Source: Stenotrophomonas sp. 704A1
GTDB lineage: Bacteria; Pseudomonadota; Gammaproteobacteria; Xanthomonadales; Xanthomonadaceae
DNA: 64,000 nt
Assembly (NCBI RefSeq): GCF_030549525.1
Contig: NZ_CP130831.1
Location: forward strand, 248,001-312,000
Direction of reading: 5' to 3'
Below the pieces are notes generated by a model. That model made no database searches and was not told the DNA's origin. It worked only from the letters and a program-made list of their open reading frames with translations. Shown piece after piece: positions 53,456 to 62,831 of the stretch. Each line of letters opens with the position of its first letter. Positions within the stretch are counted from its first letter, which is position 1. The position numbers and the translations under genes were made by a program.

Positions 53456-54196
53456 ATGCAACCGACAACCCTGCAGGCCATCCAGGCACACGCCGTGGCC
53501 GAGTACCCGCGCGAATGCTGCGGGCTGATCGTGGCCATCAACGGCCACGAACACTATCTTCCCTGCCGCAATGTGGCTGCCACACCCAGTGAGCATTTCC
53601 GGCTGCCGGCCGAGGACTATGCCGTCGCCGAGGACAAGGGCGAGGTGCTGGCGCTGGTGCACAGCCATCCCGACGCGGCCGCGACACCTTCGGATGCGGA
53701 TCGGGTCATGTGCGAGCGCAGCGGGCTGACCTGGCACATCGTCAGCGTTGGTCAGGTCGCTGGCGAGGCGCCACTCTGCGGGGATCTGCAGACCCTGCAT
53801 CCCTCGGGCTACGTGGCACCGCTGGTCGGTCGCCAGTTCGCCCACGGCGTGCTGGACTGCTACAGCCTGGTCCGTGACTTCCACGCACGCGAACTGGGCA
53901 TCCCGCTGTCGGAGTACGAACGGCAGGACGACTGGTGGAGCCACGGCCAGGACCTGTACAGCCTTGAACGCCTGCATGCGGAGGGCTTCGACCTGATCGA
54001 GGGCGAGCCGCAGCGGGGCGACATGATCCTCATGCAGATCCGCTCGCCGGTCACCAACCACGCAGGCATCTACCTCGGCGACGGGCAGATGCTGCATCAC
54101 CTGCATGGCCGTCTGTCCGAGACCGTACCCTACGGCGGCATGTGGGCCGAACGTACCCGCTGCATCGTCCGCCATCGCGGGGTGCGCCATGACTGA
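53456..54196 (+). CDS. Tail tip peptidase (lambda gpK-like: JAB/Mov34 plus NlpC/P60)
   Basis: A 246-aa two-domain protein. The JAMM metalloprotease set is complete: Glu20, HSHP at 69-72 and S79-x2-D82. The NlpC/P60 domain has Cys135 in LDCYSLVRDF and the His in TNHAGIYLGDG. In lambda-like tails gpK is needed for tip assembly, and the NlpC/P60 part may cut peptidoglycan during penetration. Both active sites look intact. It overlaps the gpI-like gene by 8 bp. Confidence 0.92.
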   Translation: MQPTTLQAIQAHAVAEYPRECCGLIVAINGHEHYLPCRNVAATPSEHFRLPAEDYAVAEDKGEVLALVHSHPDAAATPSDADRVMCERSGLTWHIVSVGQVAGEAPLCGDLQTLHPSGYVAPLVGRQFAHGVLDCYSLVRDFHARELGIPLSEYERQDDWWSHGQDLYSLERLHAEGFDLIEGEPQRGDMILMQIRSPVTNHAGIYLGDGQMLHHLHGRLSETVPYGGMWAERTRCIVRHRGVRHD

Positions 54197-54806
54197 CCGT
54201 CTGCGTACGATCCGCCTGTACGGCAAGCTGGGCGCGCGCTTCGGGCGCAGGTTCCGGCTGGCGGTGAACAGCCCGGCCGAGGCCGTGCATGCGCTGTGCG
54301 TGATGCTGCCTGGCTTCCAGCAGTACCTGATGGGTGCGAAGGCCAAGGGCATGGAATTTGCCGTGTTCAATGGCCGCCAGAACCTGTCGCGGGATCAGCT
54401 GCACGATCCGCCCGGGCAGGATGACATCCGCATTGCGCCGGTCATGGTGGGCAGCAAACGGGGTGGCGTGCTGCAGACTGTCATCGGTGTCGTTCTGATC
54501 GTGGTTGCCAGCATTTACGGCGGTCCGGGCGCAGGTACTGCAGTCGCAAAGTTCTGGGGGGCTGTCGGCACTGTGGGCTGGAGCATGGCATTGGGCGGCG
54601 TCGCACAGATGCTGACGCCGCAACCCAAGGGAATGGGCGCCAAGGACAGTCCTGATAACACGCCGAGTCACAGCATGAACGGCACCGTCAACACACAGGC
54701 GCAGGGGAACCCCGTACCGGTCGCCTACGGCGGCCATGACAGCAAGGGCATGTTCATCGGCTCGGCCGTGATCAGCGGCGGCATCCTCGCGGAGGACCAG
54801 TTTTGA
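54189..54806 (+). CDS. Tail assembly protein (lambda gpI-like)
   Basis: A 205-aa protein: an N-terminal ubiquitin-like part starting TIRLYGKLGARFGRRFRLAV, DIRIAPVMVGSKRGG, two hydrophobic Gly/Ala-rich segments (TVIGVVLIVVASIYG and GWSMALGGVAQML), and a C-terminal NPVPVAYGG in front of GSAVISGGI. These are usual for gpI-like tip proteins. The start ATG 54189 lies inside the end of the gpK-like gene; the stop overlaps the gpJ-like start. Confidence 0.88.
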   Translation: MTDRLRTIRLYGKLGARFGRRFRLAVNSPAEAVHALCVMLPGFQQYLMGAKAKGMEFAVFNGRQNLSRDQLHDPPGQDDIRIAPVMVGSKRGGVLQTVIGVVLIVVASIYGGPGAGTAVAKFWGAVGTVGWSMALGGVAQMLTPQPKGMGAKDSPDNTPSHSMNGTVNTQAQGNPVPVAYGGHDSKGMFIGSAVISGGILAEDQF

Positions 54807-57800
54807 ACCAGATCACTCACTCCGCACCGCGCACGCGCGGTGCAGCAGCCCCCCTGCTGGTGGGCGCCAAGAAGGGCGCCAGCAATGCCCGCACACCGGT
54901 GGAGACGCCGGACAGCCTGCACTCGATGGCAGTTGCGCGCATCATCGACCTGGCCAGCGAAGGCGAAATCCGCGGCCTGGTCGCCGGCAGGCAATCCATC
55001 TACCTGGACCAGGTACCGATCGAGAACGCGGACGGCACGCTGAACTTCTCCGGCGTCGACGTGCAGACCCGCTCCGGTACCCAGGACCAGGAGCACATCA
55101 GCGGCTTCCCTTCCATCGAGAACGAAGTCGCGGTCAATGTCGAGCTGCGCAGTGATGCGCCGGTGGTGCGCACCGTGTCCGGTGCCGACCTGTCGGCCGT
55201 GCGCATCCGCTTCGCGGTGCCGGCGCTGCAGAAGACCAATACCGAAAATGGCGACACCGAGGGCTATCGCATCATGTATGCGGTGGACCTGGCCACCGAC
55301 GGCGGCCCGTTCAGCACGGTGCTGACCGATGCCTTCAGTGGCAAGACCACCACCCAGTACGAGCGCAGTCGCCGCATCGATCTGCCTGCCGGCAGCCAGT
55401 GGCAGGTGCGCATCCGCCGGCTGACCACCAACGCCAACAGCAGCACCATCGCCGACACCATCAACGTGCTGTCGATGACCGAGATCATCGATGCCAAGCT
55501 GCGCTATCCGAACTGTGCGCTGGCGGCGGTGCAGGTCGATGCCAGCCAGTTCCAGAACATTCCCACCCGTTCCTACCAGTTGTGGGGGCGCATCGTGCGC
55601 ATCCCCTCCAACTACGATCCGCTCAGCCGCCTCTACAGCGGCGTGTGGGACGGCACCTTCAAGAGCGGCTGGACCAACAACCCGGCGTGGGTGTTCTTCG
55701 ATATCGTGACCAACGATCGCTTCGGCCTGGGTCACCGTGTTCCGCTGGACTGGGTGGACAAGTGGCGGCTGTACCAGATCGCACGCTACTGCGACGAGCT
55801 GGTCAGTGATGGCCAGGGCGGCAAGGAGCCGCGCTTCACCTGCAGCCTGTATCTGCAGACCCGCGCCGAGGCCTATCGGGTGCTGCAGGATATCGCCACC
55901 ATGTTCCGCGGCATCAGCTTCTACGCGGCAGGGCAGGTGATGGCCTCTGCCGACATGCCCAAGGACCCGGTGCTGACCTACAGCCAGGCCAACGTCATCG
56001 AAGGGCGCTTCCACTATGCGGGCAGCAGTCGCACGGCGCGGCACACGGTGGCGCTGGTATCGTGGATCGATCCGGATGACTTCGGCCGGCAGAAGGTCGA
56101 GGTGGTGCAGCATCTGCCCGGCGTGGCCCGCTACGGCATCAACCAGACCGAAGTGACGGCGGTCGGCTGCCATTCGCGTTCGCAGGCGCAGCGCGTCGGC
56201 AACCACATCCTGCATACCGAAATGCTGGAAACCGAAACCATCAGTTTCTCGGTGGGACTTGACGCGCTGGGCTGCATGCCGGGCGACGTGATCCTGGTGG
56301 CCGATCCGAACCGTGCCGGCCGCCGCAATGCCGGTCGCATCCGCAGTGCCGGCGTGCGCAGCCTGGTGCTGGACCGGGTGCCCGAGCAGATCGCCGCCGG
56401 TGACACCCTGCGGGCCACCCTGCCCAGTGGGCAGGCCGAAGCACGCACGGTGCAATCGGTGGACGGCGAAACGGTCACCGTCACTGCACCATGGTCGGCG
56501 TTGCCGGTGGCGCAGTCGGTCTGGGCGCTGGAATCACCGGAGCTGGCGCTGCAGCACTATCGCGTGCTGTCGATCAGCGAGGGCGAAGAGCTGACCTACC
56601 AGATCACGGCGCTCAAGCATGTTCCGGGCAAGTACGCCGCCATCGACGATGGCACGCGGCTGGAGCAGCCGCCGATCAGCATCATTCCGCCCAGCGTGCA
56701 GCCGCCGCCGGCCAACGTGCGCATGGACTCGCATGTGGTGGTCGACCAGGGCATCGCCACCTCCGTGCTCACCATCGAATGGGACGCGGCAGACAAGGCA
56801 ATCGGCTACGACGTGGAATGGCGCCGTGGTGATCTCAACTGGGTCCGCGCCGGTCGCGTCGGGACGCAGAGCCTGGAAGTGCGGGGCATCTATGCGGGCG
56901 AGTATCTGGCGCGGGTGCGTGCGGTCAATGCGCTCGGTGCGGTATCGCAGCCAACGCTCAGTGCGCTCACCCGCATTGAAGGAAAGACGTCACCGCCACC
57001 GGCACTGACCTCGCTGACCGCCCGCAGCCAGGTGTTCGGCATCGAGCTGGCCTGGCAGTTCCCGGCAGGCGCCACGGATACCGAGCGCACGGAACTCTGG
57101 TACAGCACCAGCCCGGATCGCGCGGCCGCCATCAAGCTCGGCGACTTCGCCTATCCACAGTCGCGTCACCAGATGAACGGTCTCGCGGCGGGCGCGCGCT
57201 TCTGGTTCTGGGGGCGCCTGGTCGATCGCAGCGGCAACATCGGTCCGTGGCATCCGGTGGATCAGGGGGTCCTTGGCGAGTCCAGCAGCAACCAGGCTGA
57301 CTACGATGCCTACTTCGCCGGTCGCATCAACGAAAGCGCGTTGGGCCAGCAGCTGAGGGGCACGATCGAGCGCGTCACCGAAGTGCTGCCGCTGGTCTGG
57401 GATGCCGAGGCAACCTACACCCCGGGCCAGACCGTCATCCACGATGGCCGGATCTGGAGCTGGCAAGGCGCCGCCGCGGGCAATGAAACGCCGCCAGGCA
57501 GCCATTGGAAGAACATCGGCGACGCCATCGCCGAGGCGGGCGCCATCGTCGGCCGTGTCGACCAGCTTGAACTGGACGTCACCGACGTCGATGGCAAGGT
57601 AGCCGCGCAGGGGCAGAAGGTCGACGGCTTGTTCGCGCAGGTCAGCGACCACAGTGCCGGTGAGGAGGACTACAACGTCGGCGAGAACGACGTCAGCGCC
57701 GGCGCCATCACCGTCTACAGTGTGATGGCCGAGAAGGACGCGGCCCTGGCCAAGCGTGTGGATACCGTCGAAGCCTCCATCGAGGGTGTTCCCGGCAAGA

Positions 57801-58300
57801 TCGAGGGTGTCAGTGCTGCGGTCCAGCAGGTCTCGCAGGCGGTGGTCAACCTCGACGGCAAGGTCAGCGCGACCTATACGGTCAAGGCGCAGATCAGCAG
57901 CGCCGGGCAGATCTACATGGCCGGCATGGGCCTAGGTGTCGAGCAGCAGCCGGACGGCAGCTACCAGAGCCAGATCCTGATGCAGGCCGATCGCTTCGCC
58001 TTGTTCAACACTAACAGTGGCCAGGTCAGTGCGCCGTTCGTGGTGCAGGGCGGGCAGACCTTCATCAACCAGGCACTGATCGGCAACGGCTGGATCCAGA
58101 ACGCCATGATTGGTGACGTGATCCAGTCCAACGCGGTCGGTGCTGGGGGGCAACCGCGATGGAGGCTGGACAAGAATGGGTCGCTGACCATTCGCGGTGC
58201 AAATGCCAACGGTGGCTTCATGGAGTTGAACGACAACGCGCTTCGTTTCTGGAACAGTGCCGGGAATGTTGCACTGATCGAGCTGGGGGAGCTGCTGTAA
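54803..58300 (+). CDS. Tail tip attachment protein (lambda gpJ-like, host specificity)
   Basis: A 1165-aa central fibre/tip protein. Residues 1 to about 620 are the J core (VARIIDLASEGEIRGLV, GTLNFSGVDVQTRSG, ANVIEGRFHYAGSSRTARHT). Two FN3-like domains lie at about 632-727 and 733-830, a carbohydrate-binding-like module with TYTPGQTVIHDGRIWSW at about 866-910, and a DUF1983-like C-terminal part after 970 (AEKDAALAKRVDTVEASI and INQALIGNGWIQNAMIGD). The start codon is TTG 54803, supported by GGAGGA upstream and by overlap with the gpI stop (TTGA). Confidence 0.92.
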   Translation: MNQITHSAPRTRGAAAPLLVGAKKGASNARTPVETPDSLHSMAVARIIDLASEGEIRGLVAGRQSIYLDQVPIENADGTLNFSGVDVQTRSGTQDQEHISGFPSIENEVAVNVELRSDAPVVRTVSGADLSAVRIRFAVPALQKTNTENGDTEGYRIMYAVDLATDGGPFSTVLTDAFSGKTTTQYERSRRIDLPAGSQWQVRIRRLTTNANSSTIADTINVLSMTEIIDAKLRYPNCALAAVQVDASQFQNIPTRSYQLWGRIVRIPSNYDPLSRLYSGVWDGTFKSGWTNNPAWVFFDIVTNDRFGLGHRVPLDWVDKWRLYQIARYCDELVSDGQGGKEPRFTCSLYLQTRAEAYRVLQDIATMFRGISFYAAGQVMASADMPKDPVLTYSQANVIEGRFHYAGSSRTARHTVALVSWIDPDDFGRQKVEVVQHLPGVARYGINQTEVTAVGCHSRSQAQRVGNHILHTEMLETETISFSVGLDALGCMPGDVILVADPNRAGRRNAGRIRSAGVRSLVLDRVPEQIAAGDTLRATLPSGQAEARTVQSVDGETVTVTAPWSALPVAQSVWALESPELALQHYRVLSISEGEELTYQITALKHVPGKYAAIDDGTRLEQPPISIIPPSVQPPPANVRMDSHVVVDQGIATSVLTIEWDAADKAIGYDVEWRRGDLNWVRAGRVGTQSLEVRGIYAGEYLARVRAVNALGAVSQPTLSALTRIEGKTSPPPALTSLTARSQVFGIELAWQFPAGATDTERTELWYSTSPDRAAAIKLGDFAYPQSRHQMNGLAAGARFWFWGRLVDRSGNIGPWHPVDQGVLGESSSNQADYDAYFAGRINESALGQQLRGTIERVTEVLPLVWDAEATYTPGQTVIHDGRIWSWQGAAAGNETPPGSHWKNIGDAIAEAGAIVGRVDQLELDVTDVDGKVAAQGQKVDGLFAQVSDHSAGEEDYNVGENDVSAGAITVYSVMAEKDAALAKRVDTVEASIEGVPGKIEGVSAAVQQVSQAVVNLDGKVSATYTVKAQISSAGQIYMAGMGLGVEQQPDGSYQSQILMQADRFALFNTNSGQVSAPFVVQGGQTFINQALIGNGWIQNAMIGDVIQSNAVGAGGQPRWRLDKNGSLTIRGANANGGFMELNDNALRFWNSAGNVALIELGELL

Positions 58301-58593
58301 TGGCCAAAGGCTTTCGTCAACGTGACCCGGCGGGCAACCTCCTGGTCGACGTAACTACCCGGTTGCCGCGAATTATTGGCCGGGTGACCCTTTCCCCAGG
58401 TGTTAGTGGCTCGGTGTATGTGCCGACGAGCGGCAACAACCCGATCTTCTACTATTACGCTGGCAGCAATATTCCGGGTCGGGAAGCGGGTTCTCCCAAC
58501 ATCACAGTGAATGACGGCGCAAACACCATTTCGTGGACCTATCCGGGTTCTGCGTATTACGCCGGCGGCACGTTGGCATACGGGAGGTACTGA
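58300..58593 (+). CDS. Small tail-associated protein, 97 aa
   Basis: A 97-aa protein starting MAKGFRQRDPAGNLLVDVTT; its ATG overlaps the gpJ-like stop (TAATG). Beta-rich, with RIIGRVTLSPGVSGSVYVP and aromatic-rich PIFYYYAG and AYYAGGTLAYGRY. Similar small proteins occur after gpJ in siphophages and F-pyocin-like clusters, but I recognise no named family. Base composition drops here relative to gpJ. Confidence 0.65.
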   Translation: MAKGFRQRDPAGNLLVDVTTRLPRIIGRVTLSPGVSGSVYVPTSGNNPIFYYYAGSNIPGREAGSPNITVNDGANTISWTYPGSAYYAGGTLAYGRY

Positions 58594-59325
58594 ATGTCCA
58601 TCGGAGCAAGAATCCGGGGTGAAGATGGATCATTGGTACAGATCGATCCGCAGTTCGAGAACCTTTGTCTTCGTGACAAGGGTGTTGTGCGAACAGAAAT
58701 GTTCGGAACCAGTGGTGCTTCCAGAAACGTTGGCGTAGCCACGATCCAGCTTTCTGGCTGCAACGAACCACTGTTGATGGTTCGGTGTGATGGCGTGTTT
58801 ATAGGGCTTCGTTCGCGCAACAAGGTGGGTGCCACCTACTCCTGGCAGCTCGTCGCCAGCAGCCCGGTGGTAGATATCGAGTACTGGGTCTTCGATACCA
58901 CCAATGTGGCGCAGATGGCGTTTGTCACGTCGAAGGGCTTGCGTATCCGAAATTCCGACGATGGACGAGTGATATTTGATTCCAGGTACAAGTACATGCG
59001 CGTTCTGAAGTTGATCAACACCACCATGGGAACCGGCGCTCAGTCTCATGCGATCCCCGTTGCTTCGGGTGTCGCGGTTGGGTTTGGCAACGCATCATTG
59101 AGTACGCTGATCGCCGGCGGTCCAATCAGTGGTGGCGGATACTGGCTCTATCAGGTCACGGTGAACGTCGCTGGCTTCATGACAACGAGCAATGGACAGA
59201 TTCAGTCGCGCCTGATAACCATCAACTCCTTCACCAATGAGGGCCAAGGTACGCCGCCCTATGGCGGTGGCATCATCGGCAGCTTCAACGCTTCTGCTCT
59301 GGTGTGTGATGTAAGAAACTACTGA
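58594..59325 (+). CDS. Distal tail-associated protein, 243 aa
   Basis: A 243-aa beta-rich protein directly following the 97-aa protein with no gap. It begins MSIGARIRGEDGSLVQIDP and includes VASSPVVDIEYWVFDTTN and SGVAVGFGNASLSTLIAGG. No family recognised. Visibly lower GC than the core tail genes. As the last gene of the module it may be a further host-recognition or tip protein. An inverted repeat at 59393 probably ends the transcript. Confidence 0.65.
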   Translation: MSIGARIRGEDGSLVQIDPQFENLCLRDKGVVRTEMFGTSGASRNVGVATIQLSGCNEPLLMVRCDGVFIGLRSRNKVGATYSWQLVASSPVVDIEYWVFDTTNVAQMAFVTSKGLRIRNSDDGRVIFDSRYKYMRVLKLINTTMGTGAQSHAIPVASGVAVGFGNASLSTLIAGGPISGGGYWLYQVTVNVAGFMTTSNGQIQSRLITINSFTNEGQGTPPYGGGIIGSFNASALVCDVRNY

Positions 59326-59392
59326 CTTGGGCGTTGGAGGATGGGGCGTGCCACTGCGTGACTACCCAGCCATTGTCTGTCAGCGATCCAGT

Positions 59393-59417
59393 CCGGGCGG
59401 CCATTTGAGCCGCCCGG
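59393..59417 (+). terminator. Hairpin after the tail module
   Basis: CCGGGCGGC, loop CATTTGA, GCCGCCCGG: a perfect 9-bp stem, without a T-run. The remainder of 59326-59585 has no gene; GCGCGGAG at about 59570 is the Shine-Dalgarno of the SulP gene. Confidence 0.45.
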
Positions 59418-59585
59418 CCCCTTCCCGTAGACTGCGCCCCTCCCACGCTCCCCGACGACGCACTGCAGTGATCACGCCACCCTGACCCTTGCCGCACATC
59501 GGCAGCCGGCCCGCCCGGCCCAGGAACCCGTGTCTTTCCACTGCAGCGCCATGCGGCCACACCCGCGTGCGCGCGGAGATTTTGC

Positions 59586-61040
59586 ATGCAAACGTCCTAT
59601 CCCCTGCGCCAGCAATGGCTCGGCAACCTCCGTGGCGATCTGCTGTCCGGTACCGTCGTCGCCCTGGCCCTGATTCCCGAGGCCATCGCCTTCTCGCTGA
59701 TTGCCGGCGTCGATCCGAAGGTCGGCCTGTATGCCGCGTTCTCCATTGCCGTCATCACCGCCATCGCCGGCGGTCGTCCCGGCATGATCTCCGCCGCCAC
59801 CGGCGCGATGGCGCTGGTGATGGTCGATCTGGTCAGGGATCACGGCCTGCAGTACCTGTTCGCCGCCAGCATCCTGGCCGGGCTGCTGCAGGTGCTGGCC
59901 GGCGTGTTCAAGCTGGGTTCGCTGATGCGTTTCGTCTCGCGCTCGGTCATCACCGGCTTCGTCAACGCGTTGGCGATCCTGATCTTCCTGGCACAGATGC
60001 CCGAGCTGATCGGCCGCGGTCCCACGGTCTACGTGCTGTGTGCCGCCGCACTGGCAATCATCTACCTGCTGCCGCGCCTGACCCGTGCCGTGCCCTCGCC
60101 GCTGGTGGCGATCGTCGTGCTCACCGTCGTGGTGATCGGCTTCGGTATCGATGTCCGCAGCGTCGGAGACATGGGCCAGCTGCCGGACAGCCTGCCGCAG
60201 TTCCTCATTCCCGATGTGCCGCTCAGCTGGGACACGCTGCGCATCCTGCTGCCGGTGTCGGCCACGCTGGCCGTGGTCGGCCTGCTCGAATCGATGATGA
60301 CCCTGCAGATCGTCGAGGACATCACTGAAACCCCCAGCGAACGCAACCGCGAATGCGTCGGCCAGGGCGTGGCCAACACGGTCACCGGCTTCCTCGGCGG
60401 CATGGCCGGCTGCGCGATGATCGGCCAGTCGGTCATCAACGTGACCTCCGGTGGCCGCGGCCGGCTGTCCTGCCTGGTGGCCGGCGTGCTGCTGCTGGTG
60501 CTGGTGGTGTACGGCAGCGAGCTGGTGCGGCAGATCCCGATGGCCGCGCTGGTGGCGGTGATGATCATGGTCAGCATCGGTACCTTCAGCTGGCGTTCGC
60601 TGCGTGACCTGCGCACGCACCCGCGCAGCTCATCGGCAGTGATGCTGCTCACCGTGGTGGTCACCGTCGCCACCCATGACCTGGCCAAGGGCGTGCTCAG
60701 CGGCGTGCTGCTGTCGGCGCTGTTCTTCGCGCGCAAGGTGGGCCGCATGCTGGACGTACAGCGCGAGGATGTGGGCGATGCCCAGGTCTACCGCGTGCGC
60801 GGCCAGGTGTTCTTCGCCTCGGCCGGACAGCTGGGTGCCGCCTTCGATTACCAGCACGTAGCACCGAAGGTCGAAATCGACCTGCGTGACGCCCACCTGT
60901 GGGATCTGACCGCCGTGGCCGCGCTGGAGCGCGCGCAGGAAAAGCTGGCCGCGCATGGCGCGCAGGTCAGCGTGGTCGGCCTCAATGCGGCCAGCCAGAC
61001 GCTGGTGGAGCAGGTAGGCGCACGCGGCAGGCTGCATTGA
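59586..61040 (+). CDS. SulP-family anion transporter with STAS domain
   Basis: A 484-aa membrane protein with about ten to twelve helices: [22 protein letters not shown] near residue 30, the SulP signature region with [38 protein letters not shown] and [26 protein letters not shown]-terminal STAS domain covers about 395-480 ([27 protein letters not shown]). It may move sulphate, bicarbonate or a dicarboxylate. It forms the right chromosomal flank of the tail module. Confidence 0.9.
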   Translation: MQTSYPLRQQWLGNLRGDLLSGTVVALALIPEAIAFSLIAGVDPKVGLYAAFSIAVITAIAGGRPGMISAATGAMALVMVDLVRDHGLQYLFAASILAGLLQVLAGVFKLGSLMRFVSRSVITGFVNALAILIFLAQMPELIGRGPTVYVLCAAALAIIYLLPRLTRAVPSPLVAIVVLTVVVIGFGIDVRSVGDMGQLPDSLPQFLIPDVPLSWDTLRILLPVSATLAVVGLLESMMTLQIVEDITETPSERNRECVGQGVANTVTGFLGGMAGCAMIGQSVINVTSGGRGRLSCLVAGVLLLVLVVYGSELVRQIPMAALVAVMIMVSIGTFSWRSLRDLRTHPRSSSAVMLLTVVVTVATHDLAKGVLSGVLLSALFFARKVGRMLDVQREDVGDAQVYRVRGQVFFASAGQLGAAFDYQHVAPKVEIDLRDAHLWDLTAVAALERAQEKLAAHGAQVSVVGLNAASQTLVEQVGARGRLH

Positions 61041-61081
61041 GCAGTGGCTTTCGGCCTGCGCCTGCGCGACGCGCCGGAAAG

Positions 61082-61204
61082 CTGAATCCAGTCAGCCATC
61101 TGAAACCAAGGCTGACGTAGCATTGTCCTCGTTACGGGGCCGATGGACGGCCCCTGCTTGCCGGCCCAGCCGGCCACGTGCCAGGGAGTAGTGAGCAATG
61201 CAGG
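61082..61204 (+). repeat. Leader repeat copy 1 (before lipoprotein 1)
   Basis: A 123-bp stretch matching 62084-62206: both begin CTGAA...CAGTCAG.CAT, carry GGGCCGATGGACGGC and AGGGAG, and reach the ATG at offset 116. In copy 1 the hairpin is GGGGCCG-ATGGA-CGGCCCC (61136-61154) without a T-run. Confidence 0.8.
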
Positions 61205-62070
61205 CAGCAAACGCCCGTCGGGGCCTTGAATGGATCTCTCCTGGCACGCGGCGGGGAGGGATGCTGGCGATGTGCCTGGTACTGGCCGCCTGCCAGGCGC
61301 CTCCAGCCGATACGGCCGCCGCTGCGCTGCAGCCAGCCGCCCCGGCTGCCACCCAACCGCAGGCACCGGCCGCGACCGAAAGCGCGCAGCCGCAGCGCGA
61401 TGCGTCCTATACCGATGGCCGTCTGCGCCCGGCCTACGGCTGGTGCGTGGATGAAGCCGGGCAGGACGCCGGCAAGCTGGCCGCCTGCGGCAAAGACGAG
61501 CTGGCCTATCAGGAAGCCCGTCTGGCTGACGCTGCCGCCAAGGTCGTCGCGACGCTGGATGGCAGTGCGAAGCAGAGCTGGACGGCCGCGCAGGCAACCT
61601 GGCGCAACGACACCGACCGTCACTGCACCGCCGCTTCCAACAGCAGCGCAGAGCAACTGCAGCACGCGCAGGAATGTCGCCTGTTCCGCGTAGCCAACCG
61701 CGCCGACCAGCTGCTGGCGCAGAGCGCACCGCCGGATACCTCGTATACCCAGGCCACGCTGCGCCCTGAATACACCCGCTGCGTGCAGGAAGCCCGGGGC
61801 ATGGATGACCGGTTGGAAGCCTGCGACGCGGCCGAGCTCGCCCATCACCAGGGGCTGCTTGAAAAGCAGGTCGCCCGGCTGATGGATGGCCCCGATGGCC
61901 CGGCCAAGGATCGCTGGATGGACGAGCAGGCCGATTGGGCTGAAGACACCGACAAGCGCTGCAGCCCGGCCACCGACGGCGTCGGTCAGGCGCTGGACGC
62001 GCAGTCATGCCGCATCAACCGCTATGCCAACCGTGCAGTGGAATTGCAGGCGCTTGCCGGGCTTCGTTGA
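61198..62070 (+). CDS. LprI-like (DUF1311) lipoprotein with two repeats, probable immunity protein
   Basis: A 290-aa lipoprotein with lipobox LVLAAC (Cys32) and an Ala/Pro-rich linker. Two homologous Cys-containing domains follow (about 68-175 and 180-285), each with the pattern YT-x-LRPxY-x2-C, AC...EL..Q, W..DTD..C and C-R-x-ANRA. This resembles DUF1311/LprI, a lysozyme-inhibitor-type fold. Placed before a peptidoglycan-active protein, it may protect the periplasm from that enzyme or from a sister cell's copy. Known X-Tfi immunity lipoproteins of the Xanthomonadaceae type IV system work this way. AGGGAG precedes the ATG. Confidence 0.75.
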   Translation: MQAANARRGLEWISPGTRRGGMLAMCLVLAACQAPPADTAAAALQPAAPAATQPQAPAATESAQPQRDASYTDGRLRPAYGWCVDEAGQDAGKLAACGKDELAYQEARLADAAAKVVATLDGSAKQSWTAAQATWRNDTDRHCTAASNSSAEQLQHAQECRLFRVANRADQLLAQSAPPDTSYTQATLRPEYTRCVQEARGMDDRLEACDAAELAHHQGLLEKQVARLMDGPDGPAKDRWMDEQADWAEDTDKRCSPATDGVGQALDAQSCRINRYANRAVELQALAGLR

Positions 62071-62083
62071 GGGCACCTGAAAC

Positions 62084-62206
62084 CTGAACGCAGTCAGTCA
62101 TTGGCGTTCTGTGCTGGAGTACGATCGCCGCAGTGATAGGGCCGATGGACGGCTCTTTTTTGCCGGTCCAGCTGGCGACACACAAGGGAGAAGCAAGCCA
62201 TGCAAG
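62084..62206 (+). repeat. Leader repeat copy 2 (before lipoprotein 2), with terminator-like hairpin
   Basis: Matches copy 1 over its whole length without net insertions. In this copy the hairpin AGGGCCG-ATGGA-CGGCTCT (62138-62156) is followed by a T-run to 62161, so it looks like a terminator or attenuator between the two lipoprotein genes. Confidence 0.8.
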
Positions 62207-62790
62207 CCGTGAGCGCGCCTGCGCGCAGTGATCGATGCGCCTTTCAAAGCCCACGCGGGATGGCGTTGGTGCTGTGCCTTCTGCTGAGCGCGTGCCAAGC
62301 CCCTTCGGCGGACAGTGCCCCGGCCACTCCGGCCACCAGCGCAGATGCGTCTGCACCGGCGGCAACAGCGACGCCGGCCAGCGCGCCACCTGCAGCGACA
62401 GCCGCCGATGCCGACGTGGATGCCGATGAGTTTCCCGCGCCGTTGCCTGATGCGTCCTACACCCAGGCCAATCTGCGTCCCGCCTACGCCCAGTGCGTGG
62501 ACGCCAGCGAAGCGGTGACGCCGCGTCTGCAGGCATGTGGCGACGAGGAGCTGAGCTACCAGGAAGACCGCTTGGCCGAGATCGTTGCCGGTGTCGTGGC
62601 AAGTCCTGACAGCAAGGACAAGGATGATTGGATGGATGCGCAGGCCGCCTGGTGGTCCGATACCAATCGCCATTGCCGTTGGGATCCCAAAACCGATGGC
62701 CAGGGCCAGATGCTGGACGCACAGTCGTGCCGCATCAACCGCGTGGCCAACCGCGTTGACCAGCTGCAGGCCGCTGCGCAGAACAAGTGA
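62200..62790 (+). CDS. LprI-like (DUF1311) lipoprotein with one repeat, probable immunity protein
   Basis: A 196-aa lipoprotein, lipobox LLLSAC with Cys32 at the same position as in the preceding gene, and the same MQA start. An Ala/Pro/Thr-rich linker leads to a single domain (about 85-190) with YTQANLRPAYAQC, CGDEELSYQEDRLAEI, WWSDTNRHC and AQSCRINRVANRVDQLQ. It arose by duplication with the first lipoprotein, including the leader. It lies 41 bp before the peptidoglycan-active gene with no promoter between, so it is the cognate immunity candidate. Confidence 0.75.
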   Translation: MQAVSAPARSDRCAFQSPRGMALVLCLLLSACQAPSADSAPATPATSADASAPAATATPASAPPAATAADADVDADEFPAPLPDASYTQANLRPAYAQCVDASEAVTPRLQACGDEELSYQEDRLAEIVAGVVASPDSKDKDDWMDAQAAWWSDTNRHCRWDPKTDGQGQMLDAQSCRINRVANRVDQLQAAAQNK

Positions 62791-62831
62791 ACTGAGTCCA
62801 CGGCATTGCCAACCGAGAGGAGTCCTTCGAC

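Larger units (their letters stand above)
41495..59325 (+). mobile_element. Tail-only lambda/HK97-type phage module (candidate F-type tailocin)
   Basis: Eighteen or more intact plus-strand genes follow the lambda/HK97 late order from the connector to the host-specificity protein. Every gene to the left of the connector in such phages (terminase, portal, protease, capsid) is absent; so are integrase, repressor and lysis genes, and the flanks are ordinary chromosomal genes (CDF and SulP transporters). No frameshifts or stops are seen, which argues for selection on function. A non-contractile bacteriocin related to F-pyocins is the most economical reading; a recent deletion remnant of a prophage is the alternative. 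No direct-repeat attachment sites were found in the flanks. Confidence 0.75.

Noticed and set aside
41368..59585. Attachment-site direct repeats flanking the tail module
   Set aside because: No convincing direct repeat of more than about 10 bp was found between the two flanks by eye; no tRNA or integrase at either end.
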